The notes below the pieces were generated by a model. The model was given only the letters and a program-made list of their open reading frames with translations, was not told the origin of the DNA and made no database searches. Both the position numbers and the translations under genes were made by a program. From Gammaproteobacteria bacterium (ex Lamellibrachia satsuma) (GTDB lineage Bacteria > Pseudomonadota > Gammaproteobacteria > Chromatiales > Chromatiaceae): a stretch of DNA of 64,000 nucleotides. Where the stretch lies: the NCBI GenBank assembly GCA_019623805.1, contig CP053680.1:2272001-2336000 (forward strand), given 5' to 3'. Each line of letters starts with the position of its first letter. The stretch's first letter is position 1. This document shows, piece after piece, positions 7,996 through 16,997 of this stretch.

Positions 7996-8694
7996 TCAGT
8001 CGCAACGCCGGAAGATCAGATCCCAGACACCGTGACCAAGGCGTTGGCCCCGTTGTTCGAAGTGGGTCAGGGGGCGATCCGGGGGACGCGGGGAGAAGTT
8101 TCCCCGGCCTGCGCTGTTCTCAAATTCCTCGACTTCGCTGAGTACCTGCAGCATCTGTTCGGCATAGTGCTCCCAGTCGGTGGCCATGTGCAGAAAGCCG
8201 CCGGGCCTGAGCGCCCGGTGCACCAGTTGTGTGAACTCCGGTTGTACGATGCGGCGCTTATGGTGTTTCTTCTTGGGCCAGGGATCGGGAAAAAAGAGGT
8301 AGAGACCGTCCAGGCATGATGTCGGCAGATGGTGCCGCAACAGCTCCATCGCATCGCACCTCAGCACCCGGGCATTGTCGCTGTCGTTTTCTTCCAGTTT
8401 CAGCATCAGGCTGCCGACGCCGGGACCGTGCACCTCGATGCCGAGGTAGTTCCGCTCCGGATGGCGAGCCGCCAGTGCAGCCAGCGTGTCGCCGTTGCCG
8501 CAGCCGATCTCAAGAAACAGGGGGTGAGTGTTGCCAAAAATGGTGGCCGGGTCGATCTGGCCTGTTGCGGGAAGCTCCAGTCCATAACGGGGCCAGAGTT
8601 CATCGAAGGCCCGCCTCTGGGCAGGGGTGGCACGGCCCTGGCGCAGCACGAAGCTGCGGATCGGGCGATGGGTTGTCGATGACTCTTCCTTCAT
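7996..8694 (-). CDS. trmB: tRNA (guanine-N7)-methyltransferase TrmB
   Basis: TrmB uses S-adenosylmethionine to form m7G46 in tRNA variable loops. The 232-residue protein shows the SAM-binding motif LFLEIGCGNGDTL, then NYLGIEVHGPGVG, and the family-diagnostic LYLFFPDPWPKKKHHKRR followed by RALRPGGFLHMATDWEHYAE. These cover the catalytic Asp and tRNA-binding region. It is 12 bases downstream of thiG and 10 bases upstream of fetA, so it is within one transcription unit. Confidence 0.96.
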   Translation of the reverse strand: MKEESSTTHRPIRSFVLRQGRATPAQRRAFDELWPRYGLELPATGQIDPATIFGNTHPLFLEIGCGNGDTLAALAARHPERNYLGIEVHGPGVGSLMLKLEENDSDNARVLRCDAMELLRHHLPTSCLDGLYLFFPDPWPKKKHHKRRIVQPEFTQLVHRALRPGGFLHMATDWEHYAEQMLQVLSEVEEFENSAGRGNFSPRPPDRPLTHFEQRGQRLGHGVWDLIFRRCD

Positions 8695-8706
8695 CCCTGT
8701 GGCAGA

Positions 8707-9504
8707 TCAGAAAAAGAGCCCGTCCATCGGCGAAGAGGCGGAGGCGAATCGTTTGGCGGGCATGCGTCCGGCGAGGTAAGCTTCACGCCCGGCCTGGATG
8801 CCTTTCTTCATGGCGGAGGCCATCAGTACCGGATTTTGGGCAGCGGCGATAGCGGTATTCATCAGCACACCGTCGCAACCCAGTTCCATGGCAACCGCAG
8901 CGTCGGAGGCGGTGCCCACGCCGGCGTCCACCAGGATCGGCACATTGGCGTTCTCCACGATGGTGCGGATGTTCAGACGGTTGCGAACGCCAAGTCCGGA
9001 GCCGATAGGGGCGGCCAGCGGCATCACCGCAACGCAGCCGAGTTCTTCCAACTGTTTGGCGACTATAGGGTCGTCGTTGGTGTAGACCATGACGTCGAAG
9101 CCATCCTTGATCAGCTCTTCGGCGGCACCCAGGGTCGCAATGACGTCGGGGAAAAGCGTCTTCTCATCACCCAGAACCTCCAGCTTCACCAGGTTGTGGC
9201 CATCGAGCAGTTCCCTGGCCAGGCGGCAGGTGCGCACTGCGGTTTTGGCATCGAAGCAGCCGGCGGTATTGGGCAGATAGGTGAATTCACTGGGCGGAAG
9301 TACCTCCAGGATATTCGGCTCGCCTCTGTTCTGACCCATGTTGGTACGGCGCACTGCGATGGTGACGATCTCGGCGCCGCTGGCATCAATGGCGGCACGG
9401 GTCTCGGTCATGTCTTTGTATTTGCCGGTACCCACCAGTAGGCGGGAGGTGAATTCGCGGCCGGCAACAGTAAAAGAGTCGGTTTCGGTATTTTCGTTAG
9501 ACAT
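8707..9504 (-). CDS. thiG: Thiazole synthase ThiG
   Basis: ThiG condenses deoxyxylulose phosphate, dehydroglycine and the ThiS thiocarboxylate into the thiazole of thiamine. The 265-residue barrel shows [10 protein letters not shown] with the substrate-imine lysine region, [51 protein letters not shown], and [18 protein letters not shown] near the phosphate site. thiS lies 54 bases upstream. No TPP riboswitch was recognised upstream, and other thi genes are outside the window. Confidence 0.97.
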   Translation of the reverse strand: MSNENTETDSFTVAGREFTSRLLVGTGKYKDMTETRAAIDASGAEIVTIAVRRTNMGQNRGEPNILEVLPPSEFTYLPNTAGCFDAKTAVRTCRLARELLDGHNLVKLEVLGDEKTLFPDVIATLGAAEELIKDGFDVMVYTNDDPIVAKQLEELGCVAVMPLAAPIGSGLGVRNRLNIRTIVENANVPILVDAGVGTASDAAVAMELGCDGVLMNTAIAAAQNPVLMASAMKKGIQAGREAYLAGRMPAKRFASASSPMDGLFF

Positions 9505-9558
9505 GTTCTTTATCGGAAGTTTGAGTGACTGGACGTGGATGATATCGGTTGATCTGCT

Positions 9559-9759
9559 CTATCCGCCGCCTACGGCGTGGATGATCTCAACCTTGTCACC
9601 GGTGTGCAGGTGATGGCCGCTGAAGGTGCTTCGGGGAATCAGTTCCTCATTGACCTCGACGGCGATCCGCTGCTCTGTGAGCTCAAGTTGTTCGATCAAT
9701 CCTACCATGTCTGTGTTATCGGGGATTTGCTTTTCTGCGCCGTTTATATAAATCTGCAT
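9559..9759 (-). CDS. thiS: Sulfur carrier protein ThiS
   Basis: This is a 66-residue ubiquitin-like sulfur carrier ending in the required Gly-Gly (HAVGGG). Its C-terminal glycine is adenylated and thiocarboxylated to deliver sulfur to ThiG. Typical features are MQIYINGAE at the start, GLIEQLELTEQRIAVEVNEE and RSTFSGHHLHTGDKVEIIHA. The longer frame from 9897 is rejected because ThiS proteins are about 66 residues and the extension shows no homology. It heads the thiS-thiG-trmB-fetA-fetB run and is divergent from the acyl-CoA synthetase gene about 130 bases away. Confidence 0.95.
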   Translation of the reverse strand: MQIYINGAEKQIPDNTDMVGLIEQLELTEQRIAVEVNEELIPRSTFSGHHLHTGDKVEIIHAVGGG

Positions 9760-9888
9760 CTTCAGGTCTCTGCGCTGACAATCAATTAGTTGGATGTAGC
9801 CAAGCGGCGAGTTTACACCAATCCGGCGGCGCATAATAAATGGAGACGCAACGGAAGTATTGGTCTCAAGGTTTGGGGAGCGGGTCTT

Positions 9889-11721
9889 TTGGAACAATGG
9901 AGTGAAGATCTAATCCCCGTTGAGCGTGCGCGTACGCTTGACGGGATGTTTTTTCAGCGGGTACGGCGTACGCCGGATGCCCTCGCTTATCGCAGTTACG
10001 ACAGGAAAGAGAAGCGTTGGTACGACCTGACCTGGGCCGAGATGGGCGATCAGGTGGCGCGCTGGCGTCAGGCGCTTGCCGGAGAAGAACTCGAATCCGG
10101 TGATCGGGTGGCAGTGCTGCTGCGCAACTGCCCAGAGTGGGTGATGCTCGATCAGGCCAGCATGTCTCTGGGACTTGTGCTGGTACCGCTCTATACCGAT
10201 GATCGCGCCGAAGCGATTGCCTACATCATGGAGGACGCAGCGGTAAAGCTGTTGCTGGTGCAGGACGCCGGCCGCTGGAACCGCATGGCCCCGGCGTTGG
10301 CGGATCTGCAGCAGTTGCAGCGGGTGGTGGTGCTGGAGGCGAATAAAGAGCCGGTGCAGATGGGCGAAGAGGGCGATGTGGTCCTGACAGCGGATAGCTG
10401 GCTGCCGCTGAAGGGCGAACCGCTGACCCAACGGAATGCCGACCCAGACAGTCTTGCCTCAATCGTCTACACATCCGGCACCACTGGGCGTCCCAAAGGC
10501 GTGATGCTGAGCCACATGAACATGCTCTCCATCGCCCACGCCTCGCTGACTGTGGTGGACTGTTATCGGGAGGACAGTTTTCTCTCCTTTCTGCCGCTCT
10601 CCCATACCCTGGAGCGGACCGCCGGTTACTATCTGCCGATGATGGCGGGTGCCTCGGTGGCCTATGCCCGCTCCGTTACGCAACTCGCGGAGGATCTGCA
10701 GAACATCAAGCCAACGATCATCATTGCGGTGCCGCGCATCTTCGAACGGGTCTATGCCAAGTTGCATGATCAGATGAAGAAAAAACCGGCCATCGCCCGT
10801 CTGCTGTTCAACCTGACGGTCACTATTGGTTTCAAGGATTTTGAGCGGCGTATGGGGCGTCGGCACTGGTCGCCTTCGATGTTAATGATGCCGCTGCTGC
10901 GACGGTTGGTAGCGGAGCAGGTTTTGCAGAAATTGGGTGGCCGCCTGCGCGGTGCTGTCAGTGGAGGGGCGGCATTATCCCCCGAGATCGCCCGTATCTT
11001 CCTTGGCCTCGGACTGCCGATGGTGCAGGGCTATGGTCTCACGGAGACCAGTCCGGTGATCAGCGTTAGTCCGCTGGATGACATCAGGCTTGGCAGTGTG
11101 GGCGTCCCGTTGCGGGGGATCCAAACAAGGATTGGCGAAAACGATGAACTGTTGGTCAAAACGCCGGGCATGATGCTTGGCTATTGGAATAATCATGCCG
11201 CGACCGCTGAGATGATCGATGCGGATGGCTGGCTGCATACCGGTGATCAGGTGCGTATCGATGAGGATAGGCATATCTATATCACCGGTCGGCTCAAGGA
11301 TATTCTGGTGCTCTCCAATGGCGAGAAGATTCCTCCAGCAGACATGGAACTGGCGATTGCCCTCGATCCTGTGATTGAGCAGGTGATGGTGGTTGGGGAG
11401 GGCAAATCCTACATGAGTGCGCTGGTGGTGTTGAATGCAGATCTCTGGCCCGGTCTTGCGGATGAGTATGGCCTGGACGCCGCCGACCCCGAGAGCCTGA
11501 AAGAGAGTCGCCTCCAACATGAGGTACTGAGTCGTATCAAGGCAGCCCTTGGTGATTTTCCCGGTTACGCCAAGATTCGCCGGGTGGCGTTGCTGCTGGA
11601 ACCCTGGACTGTGGATAATGGCATGTTGACGCCGACCCTGAAGGTCAAGCGTCCGATGGTATTGGAATGCTGCGCAGAAGAAATGGAAGTTCTCTACGAG
11701 AGTGGGCCTGCGGCAGGGTGA
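9889..11721 (+). CDS. Long-chain acyl-CoA synthetase (AMP-binding family)
   Basis: The enzyme activates fatty acids with ATP and CoA. The adenylation motif IVYTSGTTGRPKGVMLSH, the core VQGYGLTETSPVI, the hinge GWLHTGDQVRIDED and GRLKDILVLSNGEKIPP are all present. The length of about 610 residues and the FLPLSHTLERTAGYY segment point to the FadD15/FAA-type large long-chain group. I place the start at a TTG (9889) because GGGGAG sits 8 bases before it; the frame itself is open from a TTG at 9790. No methionine codon lies before residue 53 of the open frame. The gene ends 8 bases before a promoter for tRNA-Gly. Confidence 0.9.
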   Translation: MEQWSEDLIPVERARTLDGMFFQRVRRTPDALAYRSYDRKEKRWYDLTWAEMGDQVARWRQALAGEELESGDRVAVLLRNCPEWVMLDQASMSLGLVLVPLYTDDRAEAIAYIMEDAAVKLLLVQDAGRWNRMAPALADLQQLQRVVVLEANKEPVQMGEEGDVVLTADSWLPLKGEPLTQRNADPDSLASIVYTSGTTGRPKGVMLSHMNMLSIAHASLTVVDCYREDSFLSFLPLSHTLERTAGYYLPMMAGASVAYARSVTQLAEDLQNIKPTIIIAVPRIFERVYAKLHDQMKKKPAIARLLFNLTVTIGFKDFERRMGRRHWSPSMLMMPLLRRLVAEQVLQKLGGRLRGAVSGGAALSPEIARIFLGLGLPMVQGYGLTETSPVISVSPLDDIRLGSVGVPLRGIQTRIGENDELLVKTPGMMLGYWNNHAATAEMIDADGWLHTGDQVRIDEDRHIYITGRLKDILVLSNGEKIPPADMELAIALDPVIEQVMVVGEGKSYMSALVVLNADLWPGLADEYGLDAADPESLKESRLQHEVLSRIKAALGDFPGYAKIRRVALLLEPWTVDNGMLTPTLKVKRPMVLECCAEEMEVLYESGPAAG

Positions 11722-11728
11722 TCTGTCG

Positions 11729-11757
11729 CTGACACAGCAACTTTGGCTTGCTAGAAT
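11729..11757 (+). promoter_or_regulatory. Sigma-70-type promoter of tRNA-Gly
   Basis: CTGACA (11729-11734) and TAGAAT (11752-11757) are separated by exactly 17 bases, and the tRNA begins 12 bases after the -10 box. Each hexamer matches consensus at five of six positions. Confidence 0.75.
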
Positions 11758-11769
11758 CGTCTCTGCTGT

Positions 11770-11843
11770 GCGGGTATCGTATATCGGTATTACCCTAGCT
11801 TCCCAAGCTAGTGAGGCGAGTTCGACTCTCGCTACCCGCTCCA
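11770..11843 (+). tRNA. tRNA-Gly (anticodon CCC)
   Basis: The acceptor stem GCGGGTA pairs with TACCCGC, with discriminator T and encoded CCA (11841-11843). The anticodon arm is CTAGC-TTCCCAA-GCTAG, giving anticodon CCC at positions 34-36, which reads GGG. The T arm holds GAGTTCGACTCTC-type pairing around TTCGA. The 74-base length matches tRNA-Gly. It is a single-gene unit with its own promoter. Confidence 0.95.
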
Positions 11844-12077
11844 TTTCATGCTTCTGTTTGGGTTCCCAGGCAGCGTCCGCAAACTGATACCCTTCAAGTG
11901 AATTCGTCTGTCCGGATCAGTGGATACTCGTTGTCTGTCTGGGTTTATCGGGGAATGGGTGTCGATGTTCCCGTGGTTGATTGATCTTTCCATGCATAAT
12001 TTCATTTGGAAGCTATGATGGTACTGACAAAAACAACATACCAGTTCCCATCACATGTCTCTTAGGAAGCGCTTCCC

Positions 12078-12536
12078 ATGACTGCAATTTCGTTAATGGA
12101 TCCAAGTCCCACTGTGCTGAAACCGACCGACACTATCAGCACTGCTGTTCAGGAGATCATGCAACACCGCTATCGCCAGGTACCTGTGGTGACAGAGGAC
12201 GGGGGTTTTCTTGGTGTGTTCGGAGTCAACTGCCTGCTGAAACTGGTTCTGCCCAAGGCCGCGGTCATGGAAAAAGGGCTCACCAGTCTCTCTTTTGTCT
12301 ATGAGTCGTTGGGTGATCTTCATCAGCGTCTTAAAGACATGGAGCATGAACCGATCTCCATCTGCATGAAACAGGATGTCGAGATTGTCACACCCGACAC
12401 CCCCTTGGTGGAGACCCTGTTGGTTCTCTACCGCAACCGAACTAGTATCCCGGTGGTGGATCCTGAAAACAATAAACTGCTTGGCATGATTTCCTACTGG
12501 GATGTGGGCGAAAAGATCCTCTCAGCAGACGGGTGA
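12078..12536 (+). CDS. Two-CBS-domain protein
   Basis: The 152-residue protein is made of two CBS domains. The first includes PSPTVLKPTDTISTAVQEIM and YRQVPVVTEDGGFLGVFGV; the second includes VEIVTPDTPLVETLLVLYRN and SIPVVDPENNKLLGMISYWD. CBS pairs bind adenosyl nucleotides and control attached or partner proteins. The ATG at 12078 follows AGGAAG. The transporter gene starts 7 bases after its stop, so it may regulate that transporter by energy charge. That pairing is inference from spacing. Confidence 0.85.
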   Translation: MTAISLMDPSPTVLKPTDTISTAVQEIMQHRYRQVPVVTEDGGFLGVFGVNCLLKLVLPKAAVMEKGLTSLSFVYESLGDLHQRLKDMEHEPISICMKQDVEIVTPDTPLVETLLVLYRNRTSIPVVDPENNKLLGMISYWDVGEKILSADG

Positions 12537-12542
12537 TCGCAC

Positions 12543-13880
12543 ATGCATAACATCCATCAGCCAGACGTTATTTTTGGGCTCGACCCGCTCTGGTTTGCTG
12601 GAGCGTTATTCGTATTCACCTATGCGATGATACTTACCGAGCGCCTAAATCGCGCTATCGTTTCTCTGACTATGGCCTGCCTGATGATCCTTGGCGGAGT
12701 ACTGACTCAGGAAGCTGCCTTTCAGGGTGTGGATTTCAACACTCTGGGGTTATTGACCGGCATGATGATCATTGTCGGAATTACCAAGGATTCAGGGGTG
12801 TTTCAGTATCTGGCTATCTGGTCCGCCAAGCGGGTCAATGCCGATCCCTGGGGCATCCTGATCACCCTGGTCCTGGTTACCGCGATACTCTCCGCTCTGC
12901 TGGACAATGTCACTACCGTACTGTTGATCGCCCCCGTTACCCTGCTTATCACCGATGCGCTCAAGGTCAGTGCCTATCCCTATCTGTTTGCCGAGATATT
13001 CGCCTCCAATATCGGCGGCACGGCAACTCTTATCGGCGATCCCCCCAATATTATGATCGGCTCTGCCGTAGGGCTAAGCTTCAATGATTTTCTGTTCAAT
13101 CTCGCACCCCTGTCTCTGATTGTTCTACCCCTGACCCTGATTCCCATCTACCTCATCTGGGGGCGCAAACTCGTCGCTGACCCACAGAGCCGCCAGCAGG
13201 TCATGAACTACCGGGAGGCGGATGCCATCACCGATCCACGCCTGCTCAAGCAGTCGATGTTCGTGCTGGCTCTGGTGATGGCCGGATTCATCCTGGCCCA
13301 TGATATCGGCCAGCAGCCGGCTACCATTGCCATGTTCGGTGCTGCAGTGCTGCTGATTTTGATCAGCCTGCCGCTGTCTTCCAGTGAGCAGTCCAAACGG
13401 GTGCATAAAGCTTTTTGCGAGGTGGAGTGGACCACCATATTCTTCTTTATCGGCCTGTTTATCGTGGTTTATGGTGTGGAGACCACTGGCCTGCTGGAGA
13501 TGCTGGCGCATCAGGTGCTGGATCTCACGGGGGGGGACAAGTCCACCACTGCCATCGCCATCCTCTGGGTCTCAGCTGTGGCATCAGCTGTGGTGGACAA
13601 CATCCCCTTCGTCGCCACAATGATCCCCCTGATCGAGAACATGGCGGTAACATTTGGTGGTTCCGATGAGTTGATGCCTCTGTGGTGGTCTCTCGCATTG
13701 GGCTCCTGCCTGGGCGGTAACGGTAGTCTGGTCGGGGCAAGCGCCAACCTTATCGTGGCGGGATTTGCCGAACGTGCCGGGCAGCCGATACGCTTCCTGC
13801 CTTTCATGTTGATGGCTTTTCCATTGATGCTGATGTCGATACTGGTGAGCAGTTTCTACGTTTATCTGCGATATTTTTAA
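12543..13880 (+). CDS. ArsB/NhaD-type (ion transporter superfamily) permease
   Basis: This 445-residue membrane protein has about 11-12 helices. The twin signature regions of the ArsB/NhaD/P-protein group are present: LDNVTTVLLIAPVTLLI with FASNIGGTATLIGDPPNIMI in the first half, and VDNIPFVATMIPLI with GSCLGGNGSLVGASANLIVAG in the second. These motifs match Na+/H+ antiporters of the NhaD type and related anion carriers more than arsenite pumps, and no ars genes are nearby. The substrate is undecided; Na+/H+ exchange is the best guess. It forms a pair with the CBS gene upstream. Confidence 0.88.
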   Translation: MHNIHQPDVIFGLDPLWFAGALFVFTYAMILTERLNRAIVSLTMACLMILGGVLTQEAAFQGVDFNTLGLLTGMMIIVGITKDSGVFQYLAIWSAKRVNADPWGILITLVLVTAILSALLDNVTTVLLIAPVTLLITDALKVSAYPYLFAEIFASNIGGTATLIGDPPNIMIGSAVGLSFNDFLFNLAPLSLIVLPLTLIPIYLIWGRKLVADPQSRQQVMNYREADAITDPRLLKQSMFVLALVMAGFILAHDIGQQPATIAMFGAAVLLILISLPLSSSEQSKRVHKAFCEVEWTTIFFFIGLFIVVYGVETTGLLEMLAHQVLDLTGGDKSTTAIAILWVSAVASAVVDNIPFVATMIPLIENMAVTFGGSDELMPLWWSLALGSCLGGNGSLVGASANLIVAGFAERAGQPIRFLPFMLMAFPLMLMSILVSSFYVYLRYF

Positions 13881-13951
13881 GCGCCAGTTGTTTTTATTTC
13901 CCGCTTGGCGATAAAGTATTTGAAAGCCTGTTGGATCTAAGCTAAACAAAT

Positions 13952-14023
13952 ATGGAGTCTCTGGGCGAATCGTGAATTTCCATCTTAGCGTTCGAAATTC
14001 ATCCGGTTTCATTCAGAGGCTCC
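13952..14023. repeat. Nested inverted repeat downstream of transporter gene
   Basis: GGAGTCTCTG (13952-13961) pairs with CAGAGGCTCC (14014-14023) with one wobble, and inside it TGAATTTC pairs with GAAATTCA. The 72-base unit ends 32 bases before the next gene. It has no T-run and resembles the short palindromic elements elsewhere in the window more than a terminator. Confidence 0.45.
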
Positions 14024-14055
14024 TTAAGAGATACATGCAGCATACTTGGTGGTAA

Positions 14056-14562
14056 ATGATGAAAATAATGGGCAACGTGAGAATTATCTGGTTCCTGGTT
14101 TTCTTTCTGTTGCTCGGACTCTTGCCTGTCGTTTCAATGGCGGACCATGCGGGAGTGAGGATTGCTGGAAATCTGATCGATGGCAGCGGAAGGTTTGTCT
14201 CAGTAGAAGAGATAGAGAAGCTTGGCATCACCCCTTCGCTCAAGGTGCTCGAACCCTATGAGAAGAAAGATTACCACTTCAGTGGTGTCTGGCTTGATGA
14301 GTTTATTCGCGCTTATGGTAAAGCCGATACTCTGAAGCTTGAGCTCGTGGCGATCGACGATTATACGATCACGATCAGTAGAGCAGATTGGACAGAAAAC
14401 AGGATTCTTCTGGTGACAAAAACCAACGGTAAACACATTGATTTTCAATCCAAGGGGCCGGTGAGAATTGTCTACCCGTTTTATAATCCCTCGAATGTGG
14501 ATGAGATGGAAAAGATCCAGCAATGGATCTGGATGATTACCGATATCACTTTCCTCAAGTAG
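14056..14562 (+). CDS. Periplasmic protein with oxidoreductase molybdopterin-binding-like fold
   Basis: A signal peptide (IIWFLVFFLLLGLLPVVSMA) precedes about 140 residues containing HFSGVWLDEFIRAYG, LELVAIDDYTITISRADW and the end pattern QWIWMITDITF. This pattern is seen in small sulfite-oxidase-fold domains encoded next to sensor kinases. I see no conserved cofactor cysteine, so catalysis is unlikely and ligand sensing more plausible. ATGs at 14056, 14059 and 14068 are possible starts. The histidine kinase gene begins 6 bases after the stop, so the two almost certainly work together. Confidence 0.7.
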   Translation: MMKIMGNVRIIWFLVFFLLLGLLPVVSMADHAGVRIAGNLIDGSGRFVSVEEIEKLGITPSLKVLEPYEKKDYHFSGVWLDEFIRAYGKADTLKLELVAIDDYTITISRADWTENRILLVTKTNGKHIDFQSKGPVRIVYPFYNPSNVDEMEKIQQWIWMITDITFLK

Positions 14563-14568
14563 GCACGG

Positions 14569-16806
14569 ATGTCCAAGTTTTCGCTGAATCTCTCTCTGAT
14601 TTTCACCGGTGTCCTGGTGATCGCATTCCTCGCTATATTCTCCGCCCGTTTTTATATCGCGGAAGAGGGGGCTGATTTTAAGGAAGAACTCGTACAAAAC
14701 CCCTCGCGTTATATCCTGAAGGTTAGTAAACAGGTCAATAAAGGTGTTGCCTATTACCTGGCTGCGATCAAGGCGGAGGATGAAAGGCAGCTCATGAAGT
14801 CGGTTTACATACTGAATTCGAGTTTGGGTTTCCTCTCCAATGAGTTCTATTCCGGATTCAGTGTTGAGCGGGATGAGTTGAAGGCCCTGATTGGTGAGGT
14901 GGTTGGAATTGTCAGACATTCTGGGCTGGGTGCGGACAGCGATGGTGTGTCCCAGGTGCTGGTCAAGGCTAGCCGTATCGACCGGTTGGTGACGCGGGTA
15001 GAGCAGAAGGCTTGGGACCAGATGATGCTGAGCTATGGTGAGGAGCGGGACCAGAACCAGGAAACCTCAAACAATCTCAATTTTCAGAATACGCTACTCA
15101 ATATCCTCTTTTTTCTCTTCATCAGTGCCTTTATCTCCCTTTTTCTGTTTCTTAGGAAACTGATCAATATGCAACAGCAGCTGGAATTGCAGCAGGCCTC
15201 GCTGCTGGAGAGTGAAGGACGTCTGAAAGAGGCGCAGCAACTGGTTCATCTCGGCAACTGGGAACTGGATCTGACTAGCGGGAGTGCGATCTGGTCAGAC
15301 GAAGAGTTTCGTCTGCTGGGATATGAGCAGGGTGAGGTCGAAGCAACCAAAATAACATTCATGCAGGCAATCCATCCAGAAGACAGAGATGCGGTTGCCG
15401 CCGAGATTAAACGTTCAATGCAGCCGGGACAGAGTGAGCCATACTATATCGAACATCGCATTGTGCATAAGGATGGCACTGAACGCGTAGTCGAAGAGCG
15501 TGGAAACACGACGTTTGATGATGCCGGTATTCCGGTGCGAATGTTCGGTACCACCCTGGATGTCACCGAACGCTATCAGGTAGCCCTATTACGACGCCGT
15601 CGTGAGCAGGGTCTCGAACGGTTGGACCGGTGGATGCTCAAGCTTGGAACCATCGCCGAAAATTATCAACAGCTTTATGAGGGTGTCTGCGACGGCATCA
15701 TGGAGTTGGTGTCTGCCGACCTCGCCGCACTGCCATTGATCAATGAGGCGGATAGCACCTTTACCTACCATGCGGCGTCAGGCAACAAAGGCGGCATGCT
15801 GCTGGGTCAGACCCTGCCGCTTCAAGGTGGTGGTCTCTGTGGATGGGTGGCCAGCAAAGGTCAGGGGATCTGTGTGCCGGATTTGAAACAGGACCCGCGG
15901 GTCATCCAGGAGTTGGCGGAAAACCTGGATGTCACCACCGGTCTCCTGACGCCACTTACCCATGACGGCAGGGTCATCGGCGGACTTTCCGCCTTCCGCA
16001 AGGGCGAGCCGTTTGATGAGATTGACGAGGAGTTGATCAATCTCTTCGGGCAACGAGCCTCCGTTGCGATCGAAAATATGCATTTAATGACGTTGATGGA
16101 AGAGCGGGTGAAAGAGCGTACACAGGAGTTGGAGATCATCAATAAAGAGCTCGAGTCGTTCAGTTATTCTGTCTCCCATGATCTGCGCGCACCGCTACGC
16201 TCTATCGACGGCTTTAGTCAGGCCCTGCTGGAGGATTATGAAGCATCCCTGGATGAGACAGGGCGCGACTATCTGTTTCGCGTGCGGCGGGCCAGTCAGC
16301 GTATGGGCGCTCTTATCGATGATCTGCTGATGCTCTCCCGTCTTACCCGGCGTGATATGCAGTGTGAAACGGTTGACCTTAGTGAGCTGGCGGAAAAGTC
16401 TGCCAGACAGCTGAGCAAAGATGAGCCGGAAAGGTCGGTAGAACTGCGGGTCGAGAAAGGTGTGTTTGCGCAGGCAGATGCCAAGTTGATGCAGGTGGTT
16501 TTTGACAACCTGCTGGGCAATGCGTGGAAGTACACCGCCCGCGAACCTCGAGCCGAGATTGAGTTTGGCAGAGACTCCGGCGGCGAGAACAGGATCTATT
16601 TTATCCGAGATAACGGAGTCGGCTTCGATATGGAGTATGCGGACAAGCTGTTCGGCGCCTTTCAAAGATTGCATAAGTCGAGCGACTTTGAAGGGACTGG
16701 GATCGGCTTGGCCACCGTGGCGCGCATCATTCACCGGCATGGCGGACGGGTTTGGGCCGATGGGGTAGAGGGTAAGGGCGCTGCGTTCTTCTTCACCTTG
16801 TCGTGA
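14569..16806 (+). CDS. PAS-GAF sensor histidine kinase (phytochrome-like kinase core)
   Basis: The 745-residue kinase has helix 1 at about 9-28, a periplasmic domain of about 145 residues, helix 2 at about 175-197, a PAS_3 domain (about 225-335, LVHLGNWELDLTSGS) and a GAF domain (about 355-505). The HisKA domain carries the phospho-acceptor His537 in SYSVSHDLRAPLRSIDGFSQ. The HATPase domain has DNLLGNAWKYT, DNGVGFD, FQRLHKSSDFEGTGIGLA. The His-box type is that of bacteriophytochrome-like kinases, whose partners are stand-alone receivers of the Rcp1 type, as found next here. The input is probably the periplasmic protein encoded just upstream. Confidence 0.92.
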   Translation: MSKFSLNLSLIFTGVLVIAFLAIFSARFYIAEEGADFKEELVQNPSRYILKVSKQVNKGVAYYLAAIKAEDERQLMKSVYILNSSLGFLSNEFYSGFSVERDELKALIGEVVGIVRHSGLGADSDGVSQVLVKASRIDRLVTRVEQKAWDQMMLSYGEERDQNQETSNNLNFQNTLLNILFFLFISAFISLFLFLRKLINMQQQLELQQASLLESEGRLKEAQQLVHLGNWELDLTSGSAIWSDEEFRLLGYEQGEVEATKITFMQAIHPEDRDAVAAEIKRSMQPGQSEPYYIEHRIVHKDGTERVVEERGNTTFDDAGIPVRMFGTTLDVTERYQVALLRRRREQGLERLDRWMLKLGTIAENYQQLYEGVCDGIMELVSADLAALPLINEADSTFTYHAASGNKGGMLLGQTLPLQGGGLCGWVASKGQGICVPDLKQDPRVIQELAENLDVTTGLLTPLTHDGRVIGGLSAFRKGEPFDEIDEELINLFGQRASVAIENMHLMTLMEERVKERTQELEIINKELESFSYSVSHDLRAPLRSIDGFSQALLEDYEASLDETGRDYLFRVRRASQRMGALIDDLLMLSRLTRRDMQCETVDLSELAEKSARQLSKDEPERSVELRVEKGVFAQADAKLMQVVFDNLLGNAWKYTAREPRAEIEFGRDSGGENRIYFIRDNGVGFDMEYADKLFGAFQRLHKSSDFEGTGIGLATVARIIHRHGGRVWADGVEGKGAAFFFTLS

Positions 16807-16892
16807 CCGAATTGAAGGCGATAGTTTCCTGAGTTTTGCGTTATTGGTTTTCTGTGAATGACGTCAAGGTTATTATGGATATTAGGAACGGG

Positions 16893-16916
16893 GCCTCTGA
16901 CAGAGGCTTTTTTTGT
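16893..16916 (+). terminator. Rho-independent terminator between kinase and receiver genes
   Basis: GCCTCT-GAC-AGAGGC is followed directly by a run of seven or more T. It lies 87 bases after the kinase stop and 80 bases before the receiver start, so the receiver gene probably has its own promoter or is reached by read-through. Confidence 0.75.
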
Positions 16917-16997
16917 TGGATTTGCCAGGCAAATAGGATTTTAATGTGTTTGGCTGAGAGCTGCCGACAATAATCGTAACCGTCAAGAGGTGCTACT

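Noticed and set aside
9760-9888. TPP riboswitch before thiS
   Set aside because: The region upstream of thiS shows no CTGAGA or ACCTGA...CTGATAATGC-type elements of the THI box on the minus strand.
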